From positions 1 to 64,000 of the forward strand of contig NZ_AGTR01000053.1 in NCBI RefSeq assembly GCF_000235625.1: a DNA stretch of 64,000 bases, written 5' to 3'. Shown in pieces: positions 1 to 7,913 of the stretch. This stretch comes from Marinobacter manganoxydans MnI7-9 (GTDB taxonomy: Bacteria; Pseudomonadota; Gammaproteobacteria; Pseudomonadales; Oleiphilaceae). Each line of letters starts with the position of its first letter. Position 1 is the stretch's first letter. The position numbers were made by a program, and so were the translations under genes. The notes under the pieces are model-generated. The model did not search any database. It saw only the letters and a program-made list of their open reading frames with translations, and had not been told where the DNA came from.

Positions 1-36
1 GAGGATTCGAACCTCTGACCTCTGCCTCCGGAGGGC
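1..36 (-). other. 3' fragment of a tRNA-Arg(CCG) gene, candidate attachment-site scar
   Basis: Read on the minus strand, this stretch has the 3' side of an anticodon arm with loop CTCCGGA (anticodon CCG), a short variable loop AGGTC and a T arm with TTCGAAT. It matches the 3' half of gammaproteobacterial tRNA-Arg(CCG). To the right of about position 36 the sequence no longer resembles tRNA: no D arm and no acceptor 5' strand. The 3' end runs off the window. A tRNA 3' half broken at the anticodon arm is what tyrosine-integrase elements leave at their far end. The orientation puts the element to the right. The intact tRNA was not found in the window. Confidence 0.7.
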
Positions 37-706
37 GCCGATTGGGGTCGGTTTGGAGTGAGGTCGGTGGGTCTAAATCGTTGTTCGTCAGTAACTTGCA
101 GGCTGGACGGAAGTTCAAAAAAGTTCTGTTAACACCGCTAGTTACACGTTTTATCCCAAGTTTGGGCACGCATTTGTCAGGTTGGAGATGGCTCTACCTG
201 GACAGAATGACCACTGCCCCAGCTGCTTAATTTCTAGCTTTACAGTTTACTATGCGAACTTCAAGCTCAGAAAAAATGTCTGGTTTTAACTGTCCGAAAT
301 TGGACAGTTGTCGAGCGGGATAGTCCGAGAGTCCGCCTGTAGAAAGCTATATTTTGCGAGAGAGTATCACCCATCGGCACTCGTTAACAGTCAAGGGTTG
401 GCCGCATCAGAGGTTATCAAGAGTAACGGGCGGGATTCGGCAACCACAGCTGACACTCGGGGCGATTAGTGTAGAGTTCAGACTACCAATAGCTAAAGAG
501 CCAGTATCTGTCAGGTCGATTGACTACAGCTGAACTTTTCCAAGTAATCGGGTGTTCTTATCTCGTCCGGCGGCACGTTAATCCGGAAGAGCTGACTGCG
601 TCGATGGGAGGGAGCTAGAAAAGCGAGGGAAAGCGACTTAGTCTGCACATCTGATTGAGTGGCCGTTGTAACGGTATGACTCGACATAGGCCATGCTTGT
701 TAACTC
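37..706. other. Non-coding stretch, no gene recognised
   Basis: No supportable gene is seen here. A 62-codon open frame at 42-230 has no recognisable domain or convincing ribosome site. The only structure noticed is an inverted repeat at 289-308 with 7-base arms ACTGTCC and GGACAGT around a 6-base centre, which could be an operator. The stretch lies between the tRNA scar and the lpxR pseudogene. Confidence 0.5.
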
Positions 707-1646
707 TTGTATCAACCGGAGAGACTGGATTTGAGTTGTCGCTGCGGATGTGCCCTCCTGCTGTTTTTCGTCATTAGTGTTTTCCCAACCAGCCTGAAGG
801 CTGAAGTCGTGAACCTGTCCTGGGATAACGACCTGCTTACCGGAACCGATCGCGGCTATACAAACGGGGTACGCTTTTCGTATCTGACAGACACCGCTGA
901 CGAGAACGATGGAAAGTCGGCAAGATTTGCCCGGATTCTGCGTGATGAGCTGCGCTTTCTGCCAGGTATTGGAACTGCTGATTCAAAGCAGGCGGTAAGC
1001 CTGAGTTTGCGGCAATTCATGGTTACGCCTGAAGATATTACGGTTGAAGATCCGCAGTTCGACGACATTCCCTATGCCGGCCACCTGTCGCTCAGCGGCA
1101 CACTATGGAGCTGGAACGCCGATACGATTACCGGCTTTGGTGCTCACATTGGTGTTATTGGGCCCGAAAGCGGTGCCGAGTCGGTTCAGAAATGGGTGCA
1201 CAAAGCCACGGGAAGCGACAAGCCGCAAGGGTGGGGGAATCAGCTTGGAACCGATGTGGTGGGTGGCATACAGGCTGCGCATGGCCGAAAACTCCTGCAA
1301 CTCGGGCAGGGCGGCAACATTGAATAGCGTTTGTCTGTGATCGGATCCGGACTACGCTGGTACATCCTCAACCATCGCTTTGCCGGGCTCGTTCAAGGAT
1401 TCAGGCAGTAGCTGGTCAGTATATGTGGGGCTGGGTGTGGAGTATGTAGGCTATTCCTACATCGACGACAATGCCGGGGCTTATCGTTTCGACGAAGGGC
1501 CGCTGATTGGTCGGCTTGGTCTGGGCGCTATCTGGCAGTGGGATCACCTGCTGGCCGCGGTCACATTGCGTGCCTCGACCAGCGAAGACGAGCGCCATAA
1601 AGACAACTTCAGCTTTGGAACACTGTCAGTTTCTTGGGCAATATAG
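707..1646 (+). pseudogene. lpxR: Broken lipid A deacylase LpxR-family (DUF2219) gene
   Basis: LpxR-family proteins are outer-membrane beta-barrels that remove the 3'-acyl chains of lipid A. The first part (707-1327) has a signal peptide ending near Leu-Lys-Ala, then the family's N-terminal pattern: WDND, YTNGVRFSY, IPYAGHLSLSG and GWGNQLGTD. It stops at a TAG at 1325-1327. The same frame continues with barrel-like sequence (1337-1400) to a second stop. The C-terminal strands reappear in another frame at 1380-1646, ending in SWAI. Together the pieces give about 310 residues, close to the family's normal size, so damage is small: a stop and at least one frameshift. The gene cannot make a full barrel as read. 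Sequencing error is possible but less likely with two lesions. Confidence 0.75.
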
Positions 1647-1899
1647 AAAGGTCGGTTTTGACCGTTGCTTACGGGATGTGGTGGCGCTTGTTCCCGCTGT
1701 TAAACAAAAGCGGACATTCGCGACTCTCCACTGCGAGCCGGTTTTTGATCCAGTCTTGAAGAACGATGAACCGCTTCAATGGTTCGGCAATGCAAAACCA
1801 TTAACGAAAAGGCAGCCCCATTTGTTCATGAAAGCTGTTCATACGCAGTATTTGAGTATGAATCCGTGAACCGTTCTCGTTAGTTTGGTTGTAGGAAGC

Positions 1900-2622
1900 T
1901 CAGCCAAGCCTTCCAAGAACTGGAAACGTCGACAACATCCATGACGCGAATAGAGTCATCTGACCGGTGAGCACCAACACGCCCATGACAACGAGTACCA
2001 GGCCTGCAAACACTCTCAGCAGTCGACTCCAGCGACTGAACCAGCGCACTCGTCGGCGAAAGTGCTCAATGAATAGGGCAGTTCCCAGGAAGGGAAGAGC
2101 CAGCCCTAACGAATAGGCAGCAAGATACAACATACCTGCCTCGGCGTTGGCATGGGTGGAGCTGAGCGCCAATATAGCCCCGAGTATGGGACCTATACAG
2201 GGTGTCCAGCCGATGGCAAATGCTATCCCCAGAAGAAAGGCGGCAGTGGGACGTCCGCCTTCTAGTGACTGTCCAATGCGCCATTCGCGCTGCAACGCCG
2301 GCATGCTCCACCAACCCAGCATAAACAGACCCATTAGAATGATGAGCACGCCGGCCACCAGGTTGGCCTCTTCACGATAGGCCATCAACCATTGCCCTAA
2401 AGCACTTGCGCTTGCTCCCAGGGCAATAAAGATCAGACTGAACCCCATCACAAAACACAGGCTCAGCCAAAGGGCCTTCAACCGATTCGAAGCCTCGGTC
2501 AGGGCACCTCCAGTCACGACCGACAGGTAGCCGGGAACCAGAGGTAGCGTGCAGGGTGAAAAAAACGATATGAGACCACCGGCAAACGCGGCGGCAATTC
2601 CCCAAGTTGCAAGATCAGGCAT
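1900..2622 (-). CDS. ccdA: CcdA-like thiol-disulfide transmembrane electron carrier
   Basis: This 240-residue inner-membrane protein has six predicted membrane helices and belongs to the CcdA/DsbD-beta family, which passes electrons from cytoplasmic thioredoxin to periplasmic thiol proteins. The two redox cysteines are visible: Cys24 in FSPCTLPLVPGY and Cys142 in GWTPCIGP, each in a Pro-rich kink typical of the family. The start has a GGAGG ribosome site 9 bases upstream. It is the last gene of a minus-strand run with a cytochrome c, a DUF411 protein and a Met-rich protein, all of a kind found with copper resistance. A role in keeping periplasmic metal-binding thiols or cytochrome c reduced is inferred. 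Confidence 0.85.
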   Translation of the reverse strand: MPDLATWGIAAAFAGGLISFFSPCTLPLVPGYLSVVTGGALTEASNRLKALWLSLCFVMGFSLIFIALGASASALGQWLMAYREEANLVAGVLIILMGLFMLGWWSMPALQREWRIGQSLEGGRPTAAFLLGIAFAIGWTPCIGPILGAILALSSTHANAEAGMLYLAAYSLGLALPFLGTALFIEHFRRRVRWFSRWSRLLRVFAGLVLVVMGVLVLTGQMTLFASWMLSTFPVLGRLG

Positions 2623-2648
2623 TTAGCCCTCCAAGTTCGGTGAGTCTG

Positions 2649-3125
2649 TCAAATTGCCCAGAAATCGAATTTGATGCCTTCCCTGGACCTGCCGTTATTG
2701 ATAATGGCCCGTGCCCGCCATAGCATTTTGCCTGTACCGCACTCCGGCAGGGTAAAGGTTCCCTGGTAGACGCCCTGGGCATTCGGTACCAGCTGGGTGC
2801 GGACCACGCCCATGTACATTTCAAGCCCTTCAAAATCGACGATTAGGGAGTCTGCTGTCATGTTAGCGAGATGCACACGAATGGGAATTTCTGTCATAGA
2901 TTCGATGGCTTCATTACCTAAACCGACTGTGATGGCTTGATTGTCCTTTCGCCCGATACACTGACCCTTGAAAGGTGCGCATCCCTCGGTGGCGTAAAAA
3001 GTGACACCGGCATCCAGATCTGGCTTCAGGTACTGCGGCAGCACGAAAATTGCAGCGACCATCAGACTGAAACCGGCGATACCGAATAACCATGACCATT
3101 TCTTGAAGTGCTGATTCAACGACAT
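2649..3125 (-). CDS. Membrane-anchored periplasmic protein of unknown function
   Basis: The protein has 158 residues with one N-terminal membrane helix (about residues 13-31) and a periplasmic body. I do not recognise a named family. The body has three cysteines, two near residues 49 and 56 (EGCAPFKGQC) and one in LPECGTGKMLWRA. The fold looks beta-rich, as in small periplasmic adaptor domains. It sits 26 bases upstream of the CcdA-like gene and 70 bases downstream of the cytochrome c gene on the same strand, so co-transcription is likely. The paired cysteines and the CcdA neighbour make it a candidate CcdA substrate, but that is only inference from position. Confidence 0.65.
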   Translation of the reverse strand: MSLNQHFKKWSWLFGIAGFSLMVAAIFVLPQYLKPDLDAGVTFYATEGCAPFKGQCIGRKDNQAITVGLGNEAIESMTEIPIRVHLANMTADSLIVDFEGLEMYMGVVRTQLVPNAQGVYQGTFTLPECGTGKMLWRARAIINNGRSREGIKFDFWAI

Positions 3126-3194
3126 TTTCGAGTTACCCGAGATCTAGCGTGAGTGTTGTCTGGTGTCCGTGAGAAATCAGGAAGGACCCTCAGC

Positions 3195-3632
3195 CTAATT
3201 AACGTCCTGACTTTCGCTCCGTTGATAACGGCGCTGGTCTTCCGTCCATAGCGTTTTCAGGTACTCGATCACCAACTGAATTTCCTGGTCGGTGAGGATG
3301 TCCTTGAACGCCGGCATCGTCAGCCTATCCGTTTTATTGAAGGGATGTCGCCAGCCCTCGGCAATCATCCTGAACAACATGGCATCGCTGTGGCGCCAGG
3401 TGTGGCCTGTCTCATCGTGCGGTGGCGGGGGCATTTCGCCTTTCTCATCCGGTTTGGTCCAGTCGGCAGCACCCTCGCCCTGCCATCCGTGGCAGGCGGC
3501 GCAGTATTGCTCGTAAATCTGGCGACCCTCGGCCACCTCGGTCGGCCCACTGTCACTGTTTGGTGGCGCGCCCCCCGCCACCACAAGGGCCGGGGCAACG
3601 AGCAAGACCAGCGGGAAAGACCACTTATTCAT
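3195..3632 (-). CDS. Secreted c-type cytochrome, mono-haem
   Basis: The 145-residue product has a signal peptide (residues 1-20), a CAACH haem-binding motif at Cys44, Cys47 and His48, and a likely axial Met106 in RLTMPAFKDILT. These define a class I cytochrome c domain acting in electron transfer in the periplasm. A longer reading with 16 more N-terminal residues is possible, but the ATG at 3632 gives a clean signal peptide and overlaps the upstream gene by 8 bases, so it is preferred. Neighbours are the BNR-repeat protein upstream and an anchored unknown and CcdA downstream. The family is common in metal-resistance clusters. The electron donor and acceptor are not evident from sequence. Confidence 0.85.
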   Translation of the reverse strand: MNKWSFPLVLLVAPALVVAGGAPPNSDSGPTEVAEGRQIYEQYCAACHGWQGEGAADWTKPDEKGEMPPPPHDETGHTWRHSDAMLFRMIAEGWRHPFNKTDRLTMPAFKDILTDQEIQLVIEYLKTLWTEDQRRYQRSESQDVN

Positions 3633-4479
3633 GAACAGGTACCCATTCGCCAGAGGCGTTCTGCGAAAGCAGATCTCCATCCTCTGTGCCCACCACGAGT
3701 CCTTCCTTGAGTGAGAATGTCAGAGCGGTGACTGGCTCGGGTATCTTAAGGCCAGCCCAGGTTTCGCCACCGTCCGAACTGTGGTGAAGTTGCCCCTCGA
3801 TCACGGCGTAGACGTTCTCCGGGGCAGAAGGATCGTAATCAATAGCAGTCACAGTCCCTCGTAATTCGCCGGCATCGCCCCAGAAGCAGAAACAGTCCAT
3901 GGAGCGGGCAACGCCGCGGGTGGTGCCAGCGAACAGCCAGCCACTTTCCATACTGCCCGGCATATCCGAGTGCAGGAATGCCTGCACCGGCTCCCGGGGG
4001 CCACTGTCTACCTTCACCCATTCGGCACCGCCGTCCCTGGATCGGAACATGCCACCGTCACCGAGATAGACGTAAAGCGTTTCGGCTTGGGTGGCGTGGG
4101 CGGCAATCGCCGTGATTCCGAGATCCGGCAGGGTGTCATTGAGGGATTGCCAGCGCTTGCTGGCGTTGTCATAGCGCCAGATACCAAGGCCAGGCCCTGC
4201 CAGGTACAGACTTTCGTCCGCGCCCTTTGCCATGGACCGAGGGGGAGCGCCGGAATCGGACGGTGGCAGCGGGATCTCGGTAGTGCTCTGGCCTTCCACG
4301 GCAAGCAGGCCGCTATTCCGAAGCACCAGTAGGGCGCCGGAGGCGTCAGTCGTCAGCGCCTTCACTGCTTGGCCATCAGTCGCAGACTGGGCTTGAACCA
4401 GGCCCGGCATGACGGCAATCAACGCGAACAGGAAAAGCCTGGAAACGCCAGAATTCAGGCGGTAAACCTTCGCTTTCAT
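3625..4479 (-). CDS. Secreted BNR/Asp-box repeat protein (beta-propeller-like)
   Basis: The 284-residue protein has a signal peptide (residues 1-31, ending VQAQ) and repeated Asp-box motifs of the S-x-D-G-G-x-x-W type, clearly seen as SRDGGAEW and SSDGGETW. These mark the turns of beta-propeller blades, as in sialidases and YCF48/HCF136 assembly factors. There are no sialidase catalytic residues that I can identify, so a binding or assembly scaffold is more likely than an enzyme. An in-frame upstream start at 4683 lies inside the DUF411 gene and is rejected. The ATG at 4479 follows that gene's stop by 10 bases. Its repeated pairing with DUF411 and cytochrome c suggests a periplasmic copper or redox role. 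Confidence 0.75.
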   Translation of the reverse strand: MKAKVYRLNSGVSRLFLFALIAVMPGLVQAQSATDGQAVKALTTDASGALLVLRNSGLLAVEGQSTTEIPLPPSDSGAPPRSMAKGADESLYLAGPGLGIWRYDNASKRWQSLNDTLPDLGITAIAAHATQAETLYVYLGDGGMFRSRDGGAEWVKVDSGPREPVQAFLHSDMPGSMESGWLFAGTTRGVARSMDCFCFWGDAGELRGTVTAIDYDPSAPENVYAVIEGQLHHSSDGGETWAGLKIPEPVTALTFSLKEGLVVGTEDGDLLSQNASGEWVPVHE

Positions 4480-4489
4480 GGGGCTGACC

Positions 4490-4999
4490 TCAGTAATCCT
4501 TGTGTTCACGGAAAACACCCTGCTTGCCATTGGCGTTAAAAGCGATGACCTGATAATCGTCCTTCCGGCCGGTTTCCATGCCGGGGGTGCCATGGGGCAT
4601 GCCCGGCACTGATAGCCCAATCGTATTGAACTGCGGGTCCTCAAGGTAGGCGACGATGTCATTGGCCGGCACATGGCCCTCAATCACCAGGTTTCCGATC
4701 AGCGCAGTGTGGCAGGACGCCATATCTCGGGGTACGTCGTACTTTTGCTTGATTTCATTAAGGTTGTTGGTTTCAACGATGCGGGTCTCAAAGCCATTGG
4801 CCGCGAGGTGCTCGGCCCAGTCCTGGCAGCAACCGCAATTGGGGCTTTTGTAAATGGTGATGGCCTGACCTGTCTTTCCACTCTCGGCTTGCGCAACCGA
4901 TGACTGGTCAGATTCGTTGGTCTGGATGGCCAAGGTGGTGCCAGCGCCGATAACGACAGCGGCTATACCCGTATAAAGGGCGAGTTTCATGGTCTTCAT
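4490..4999 (-). CDS. DUF411 metal-binding periplasmic protein
   Basis: The protein has 169 residues. An N-terminal hydrophobic segment (about 5-26) acts as signal or anchor. The DUF411 domain follows, with YKSPNCGCCQDW (Cys55, Cys57, Cys58), MASCHTAL (Cys96-His97) and the conserved tail VPGMPHGTPGME. DUF411 proteins have a thioredoxin-like fold and are found beside copper and silver resistance genes; the Cys-x-Cys-Cys and Cys-His sites suggest Cu(I) binding. A GAGGA ribosome site precedes the ATG at 4999. It sits between a Met-rich small protein and the BNR protein in the same minus-strand run. A periplasmic copper-sequestering role is a family-based inference. Confidence 0.85.
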   Translation of the reverse strand: MKTMKLALYTGIAAVVIGAGTTLAIQTNESDQSSVAQAESGKTGQAITIYKSPNCGCCQDWAEHLAANGFETRIVETNNLNEIKQKYDVPRDMASCHTALIGNLVIEGHVPANDIVAYLEDPQFNTIGLSVPGMPHGTPGMETGRKDDYQVIAFNANGKQGVFREHKDY

Positions 5000-5098
5000 G
5001 GAAAATCCTCGGTTGGAATCGCTTACATGTAGTGCAGGGCGCGGGGATGCACATGCGTCCCCGGCCCATAGCTTCAGTTCATGAGGGTGTCCAAATGG

Positions 5099-5383
5099 TT
5101 ATTTGGTGCCGGTGTCTTTGTCTTTCATGCCATCGCCACCATGAGCCTGCATCATCTTCATGCACGCTTCGGTCATGGCTTTGCGGTCTTCTGGGGACAT
5201 ATCGGACATCATCCCCATCATGCCGCCCATACCCTCCATGCCTTGCGAGGACATCATGCCATTTTGCTCGGAATGTCCGGCCATCATGCCGGCTCCTTCG
5301 CCGTGGGCAACGGCAGAGAAGAGGGCAACACTGCCTGCCAGAACGGCGGCGGTTACGGTGAGGTTGATTTTTGAATTACGCAT
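5099..5383 (-). CDS. Small secreted methionine-rich protein
   Basis: The 94-residue product has a signal peptide ending near AVAHG (residues 1-28) followed by a body unusually rich in methionine, with runs such as GMMAGH, GMEGMGGMMGMM and CMKMMQAHGG, plus histidines and one cysteine. Such Met/His-rich periplasmic peptides bind Cu(I) or Ag(I), as in CusF-, CopC- and PcoE-like proteins, although no named domain is recognised. A GGAG ribosome site lies before the ATG. The copper-rich setting (DUF411 downstream, a multicopper oxidase and CopA ATPase nearby) supports a metal-buffering role. Function is inferred from composition and context, not from homology. Confidence 0.75.
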   Translation of the reverse strand: MRNSKINLTVTAAVLAGSVALFSAVAHGEGAGMMAGHSEQNGMMSSQGMEGMGGMMGMMSDMSPEDRKAMTEACMKMMQAHGGDGMKDKDTGTK

Positions 5384-5461
5384 TTGATTTACTCCAGTTA
5401 AAGTCTCGTTACGGATGGACGGAAGTACGAGACTTTGTTGTAAGAATTAACGTTAAAGAGC

Positions 5462-5478
5462 TTGCCTCCTAGAGGCAA
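5462..5478. terminator. Short hairpin between two secreted-protein genes
   Basis: The inverted repeat TTGCCTC/GAGGCAA with a 3-base loop lies between the stop of the 5495-5878 gene and the start of the Met-rich gene. It is followed by AAAA on the plus strand and so has no T-run in the transcribed direction. It may be a weak attenuator or RNA-processing site. Confidence 0.3.
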
Positions 5479-5494
5479 AAATCCGGGTTAAAAC

Positions 5495-5878
5495 TCAGGA
5501 GTGGTGTTCTGGAGGGGGCGTAATAGAAGCCAGGAACGGATCCTGGTAGAAGGTTGATCGTGCGGTCAATACCGGGTGGGAGCCCGTATCGGTAAAACCG
5601 ATGGAATCCCCCGGTAACAGGGCAACGCTGACGCTGACCCCGCATTTGATCAGCCCACTGGCGCTCGGGCAGGCCATGTCAGGGGCTGAGGCACAATCCG
5701 CTTCAGTGTCTGTTGAGGAGCCGGCGCTCTCAGCCTGAGCCATCATCATGGAACCACAATCCGGCATCGCAGTGTCCGCGTCGCTGTCCGCTATTTTGGA
5801 CATAGCCAATGCCGGTCCGCTTATCACCAGAAGCAGTGATAGCAGCGCGGAAATAAATTGGCGGGTTGTTGCGGTCAT
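5495..5878 (-). CDS. Small secreted cysteine- and histidine-containing protein, copper-cluster type
   Basis: Read from the ATG at 5878 it has 127 residues with a signal peptide (about residues 1-25, ending ALAMS). An in-frame ATG 11 codons earlier is possible but places charged residues before the signal peptide. The mature part has scattered Cys and Met residues (CGSMMM, DCASAPDMACPS) and ends in PPPEHHS. I do not recognise a named family. Short secreted proteins of this kind, with a Cys-rich centre and a Pro/His tail, are common at the head of copper operons. A similar small protein is encoded at 14755-15084. It lies 111 bases upstream of the Met-rich gene. Confidence 0.6.
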   Translation of the reverse strand: MTATTRQFISALLSLLLVISGPALAMSKIADSDADTAMPDCGSMMMAQAESAGSSTDTEADCASAPDMACPSASGLIKCGVSVSVALLPGDSIGFTDTGSHPVLTARSTFYQDPFLASITPPPEHHS

Positions 5879-6033
5879 CCTGATTCCAAGCACCAAGCTG
5901 TAAAGGTTCAACGCTGTGACACACAGCTCGACTTTCAGTTCACCAAATCCTAGCAGTTTTTATTTCAATGACACAACGCCATCGATATCCAAAGGCTCAA
6001 GGTGAATTCACTTTGACCATTCTGACAAAAGTC

Positions 6034-6064
6034 TTGACCTTAAACCGTGCTTCAACGTTATTTT
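6034..6064 (+). promoter_or_regulatory. MerR-type promoter, degenerate operator
   Basis: TTGACC (6034-6039) and TATTTT (6059-6064) are separated by 19 bases, the over-long spacer used by MerR-family activators. The left operator arm ACCTTAAAC is close to the one at 7848-7856, but the right arm keeps only about six of nine complementary bases. It points at the 43-residue gene at 6149. Confidence 0.45.
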
Positions 6065-6148
6065 CTCAAAAATGCTCAACTGCAACTGTTTACCGCATAA
6101 GCGGTGAAAATGAGCAACCAACAACCACGGTAAAAATGAGGGACGATA

Positions 6149-6280
6149 ATGAGAGGAGGACCGGTGGGTTTGCTGACAGGGCCACGGCGTTGGTGGTTGT
6201 TTGGCGCCTTCGGGGTCATCGCGGGACTCACCTTTGGCTGGGAACAGCTGGTGATATTCGGGCTCGGTGACAACGGTTGA
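6149..6280 (+). CDS. 43-residue single-helix membrane protein
   Basis: This short frame begins with ATG after a GAGGG ribosome site and encodes 43 residues. There is a positively charged start (GPRRWW), one hydrophobic helix (about residues 17-32, LFGAFGVIAGLTFGWEQL) and a short tail. Small one-helix proteins with a Trp-rich start of this kind occur in copper and silver resistance clusters. It is convergent with the multicopper oxidase gene, whose stop is 25 bases beyond its own, and lies about 85 bases downstream of a MerR-type promoter. It is too short for routine gene calling. Its function is unknown; a metal-induced membrane peptide is the simplest reading. Confidence 0.55.
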   Translation: MRGGPVGLLTGPRRWWLFGAFGVIAGLTFGWEQLVIFGLGDNG

Positions 6281-6304
6281 GCAGACCAAGGAGACTGGTA
6301 GCGC

Positions 6305-7678
6305 TTAGCTTTGCACCTGAAAATAGCGCATCATCCCTGCATCCTCATGTTCCATGTTATGACAGTGGTAGATGTAAAGGCCGTCAAAGCGCTCGAATTT
6401 CATCGCCACCTGAACCGTTTCACGAGGCATAACCAGAACCGTGTCGTGCCAGCCACTGTCTACCAGGCCCTGCTGTAGACTGTCCGAGTTGCCGCCTCGT
6501 CGCCCTACAACGTTGAATTGCAAGCCATGAATATGCATCGGGTGAGGCATCGGTGTGCTGTTGTGGAATTCCCAGATTTCCGTGTCACCAAGGCGGACTT
6601 TTTCGTCATCAGCAACATTCGTTCCGTCAAACCGCCGGCCATTCATGGCAAATCCCCGCATCATCACCGGGCTTAACTCGAACGACCGGATTCGCGTATT
6701 GCTGTTTACCGGTATTTTTTGCCGCTGCACACCTAGCTGTGCCGGTAAAGGTTCGCTGGCCTTTAATGACTTGGACACCTCCAGCCTGGCCAAGGGGAAT
6801 CGGCTGCCAAGGGGCAGGGCGTTGCTGCCCATCATGCCCATTCCGTCCATCATACCTCCGCTCATCATGCCTGCCCGGAAACGGTCACTGATAAGCTCCA
6901 GCGTATCACCCGGCTGGAACTCGGAAAGATCGACCCATATATCAAGCCGCTGAGCCGGAGCCAGCACGGCGTAAGGCCTGTCTTCCGGTTCCTGAAGAAG
7001 GCCGCCGTCTGCACCGATAACGGTGACAGGTCGCCCGTCGCTCCAGGCCAGTTTGTAGATGCGGGCGTTGGACCCATTGAGGACTCGAATTCTGTAGGGG
7101 CGGGTGGCAACCTTGCGGGTGGTTGGAGGCGCCCCGTTAGCCAGCACTCTATCCCCCAGAAAACCGTGCATACGGTCCATCATGGACCCCATGCCACGGC
7201 CCATGTAAACCAGTTCATTGTTACCAGCAAAGGTGCGGTCCTGAAGCACCAGCAGCAGCTCGTTATCGCCCGACGGCAATTTGAGGTCCGCTTCTTCCTC
7301 GTCTTCAACGATCAGGAGTCCGGCCAACCCTGCGTAACTTTGAAATCCTACGCGACCACCTTGCTTGCCGTGGGCATGAGAGTGGTACCAGAACAGTCCG
7401 GCCCGGTCCAATACCTCGAAGCCAACAGTCATTGTCTCGCCTGGGCGGATCGGTAGTCTTGGCTGTCCGTCTACGTCGGACGGCACGTGAAGTCCGTGCC
7501 AGTGGACGGTGGTGTCCTCTGGCAGCTCATTGTGAATATGGATTTTGACGGTTTGGCCGCGGCGTAGCCGGATCGTTGGGCCGAGGTAACTGTCCGGATT
7601 TTCGGAGACTGTGTTTTTTGGACCTTTCAGCAATTCCGCCCTGTAGCGCCACACTTCACTGGGGGCGCCCGGGCCCAT
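6305..7678 (-). CDS. Multicopper oxidase (CueO/CopA-like); signal peptide out of frame
   Basis: The 457-residue frame is a three-cupredoxin multicopper oxidase. Trinuclear copper ligands are seen in HWHG (His59, His61), HSHAH (His99, His101) and HPMHIHG. HCHNMEHEDAGM carries the type 1 copper and the His-Cys-His bridge. A Met-rich segment (SGGMMDGMGMMG) resembles the CueO regulatory region. Such enzymes oxidise Cu(I) in the periplasm. No signal peptide is present from the ATG at 7678. A good one (MKGFERLVTLMLGLFPSLFA) starts at 7745 after a GGAG ribosome site, in the neighbouring frame. Removing one G from the GGG near 7676 would join them into an unbroken precursor of about 479 residues. As written, export is lost, so the gene is mutated or the sequence has an error. 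Confidence 0.85.
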   Translation of the reverse strand: MGPGAPSEVWRYRAELLKGPKNTVSENPDSYLGPTIRLRRGQTVKIHIHNELPEDTTVHWHGLHVPSDVDGQPRLPIRPGETMTVGFEVLDRAGLFWYHSHAHGKQGGRVGFQSYAGLAGLLIVEDEEEADLKLPSGDNELLLVLQDRTFAGNNELVYMGRGMGSMMDRMHGFLGDRVLANGAPPTTRKVATRPYRIRVLNGSNARIYKLAWSDGRPVTVIGADGGLLQEPEDRPYAVLAPAQRLDIWVDLSEFQPGDTLELISDRFRAGMMSGGMMDGMGMMGSNALPLGSRFPLARLEVSKSLKASEPLPAQLGVQRQKIPVNSNTRIRSFELSPVMMRGFAMNGRRFDGTNVADDEKVRLGDTEIWEFHNSTPMPHPMHIHGLQFNVVGRRGGNSDSLQQGLVDSGWHDTVLVMPRETVQVAMKFERFDGLYIYHCHNMEHEDAGMMRYFQVQS

Positions 7679-7844
7679 CAGCGAATGCGAAAAGGGACGG
7701 GAAAAGTCCTAACATCAGCGTAACCAGCCTTTCAAAACCCTTCATTACAGTGTCTCCGTCTTTTCGCCCCACTTGACTCAAAACGGGGGACCTTGGGTCA
7801 GTTTGGTGTACCGCCACCGGTCTGACAAAGCATGAAAAAATGCC

Positions 7845-7875
7845 TTGACCTTAAAGTTCACTTTAAGGTTATGGT
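7845..7875 (+). promoter_or_regulatory. CueR-type promoter and operator
   Basis: TTGACC (7845-7850) and TATGGT (7870-7875) flank a 19-base spacer. The operator is a perfect inverted repeat, ACCTTAAAG and CTTTAAGGT around TTCA (7848-7869). This is the layout of MerR-family activated promoters and resembles known CueR sites. It would drive the regulator at 7914 and copA. Confidence 0.85.
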
Positions 7876-7913
7876 TGGCATCAGTCATTGATCACTTGTT
7901 TTGAGGTGCAAGA

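Noticed and set aside
1-36. Complete tRNA gene
   Set aside because: The D arm and acceptor 5' strand are not in the sequence to the right of position 36, so only a 3' fragment is claimed.
42-230. 62-codon open frame at the left edge
   Set aside because: No ribosome site, no domain, and it lies in a stretch next to a tRNA scar. Treated as chance.
1507-1869. 120-codon frame after the lpxR pseudogene
   Set aside because: Overlaps the conserved C-terminal lpxR segment in another frame and has no recognisable features.
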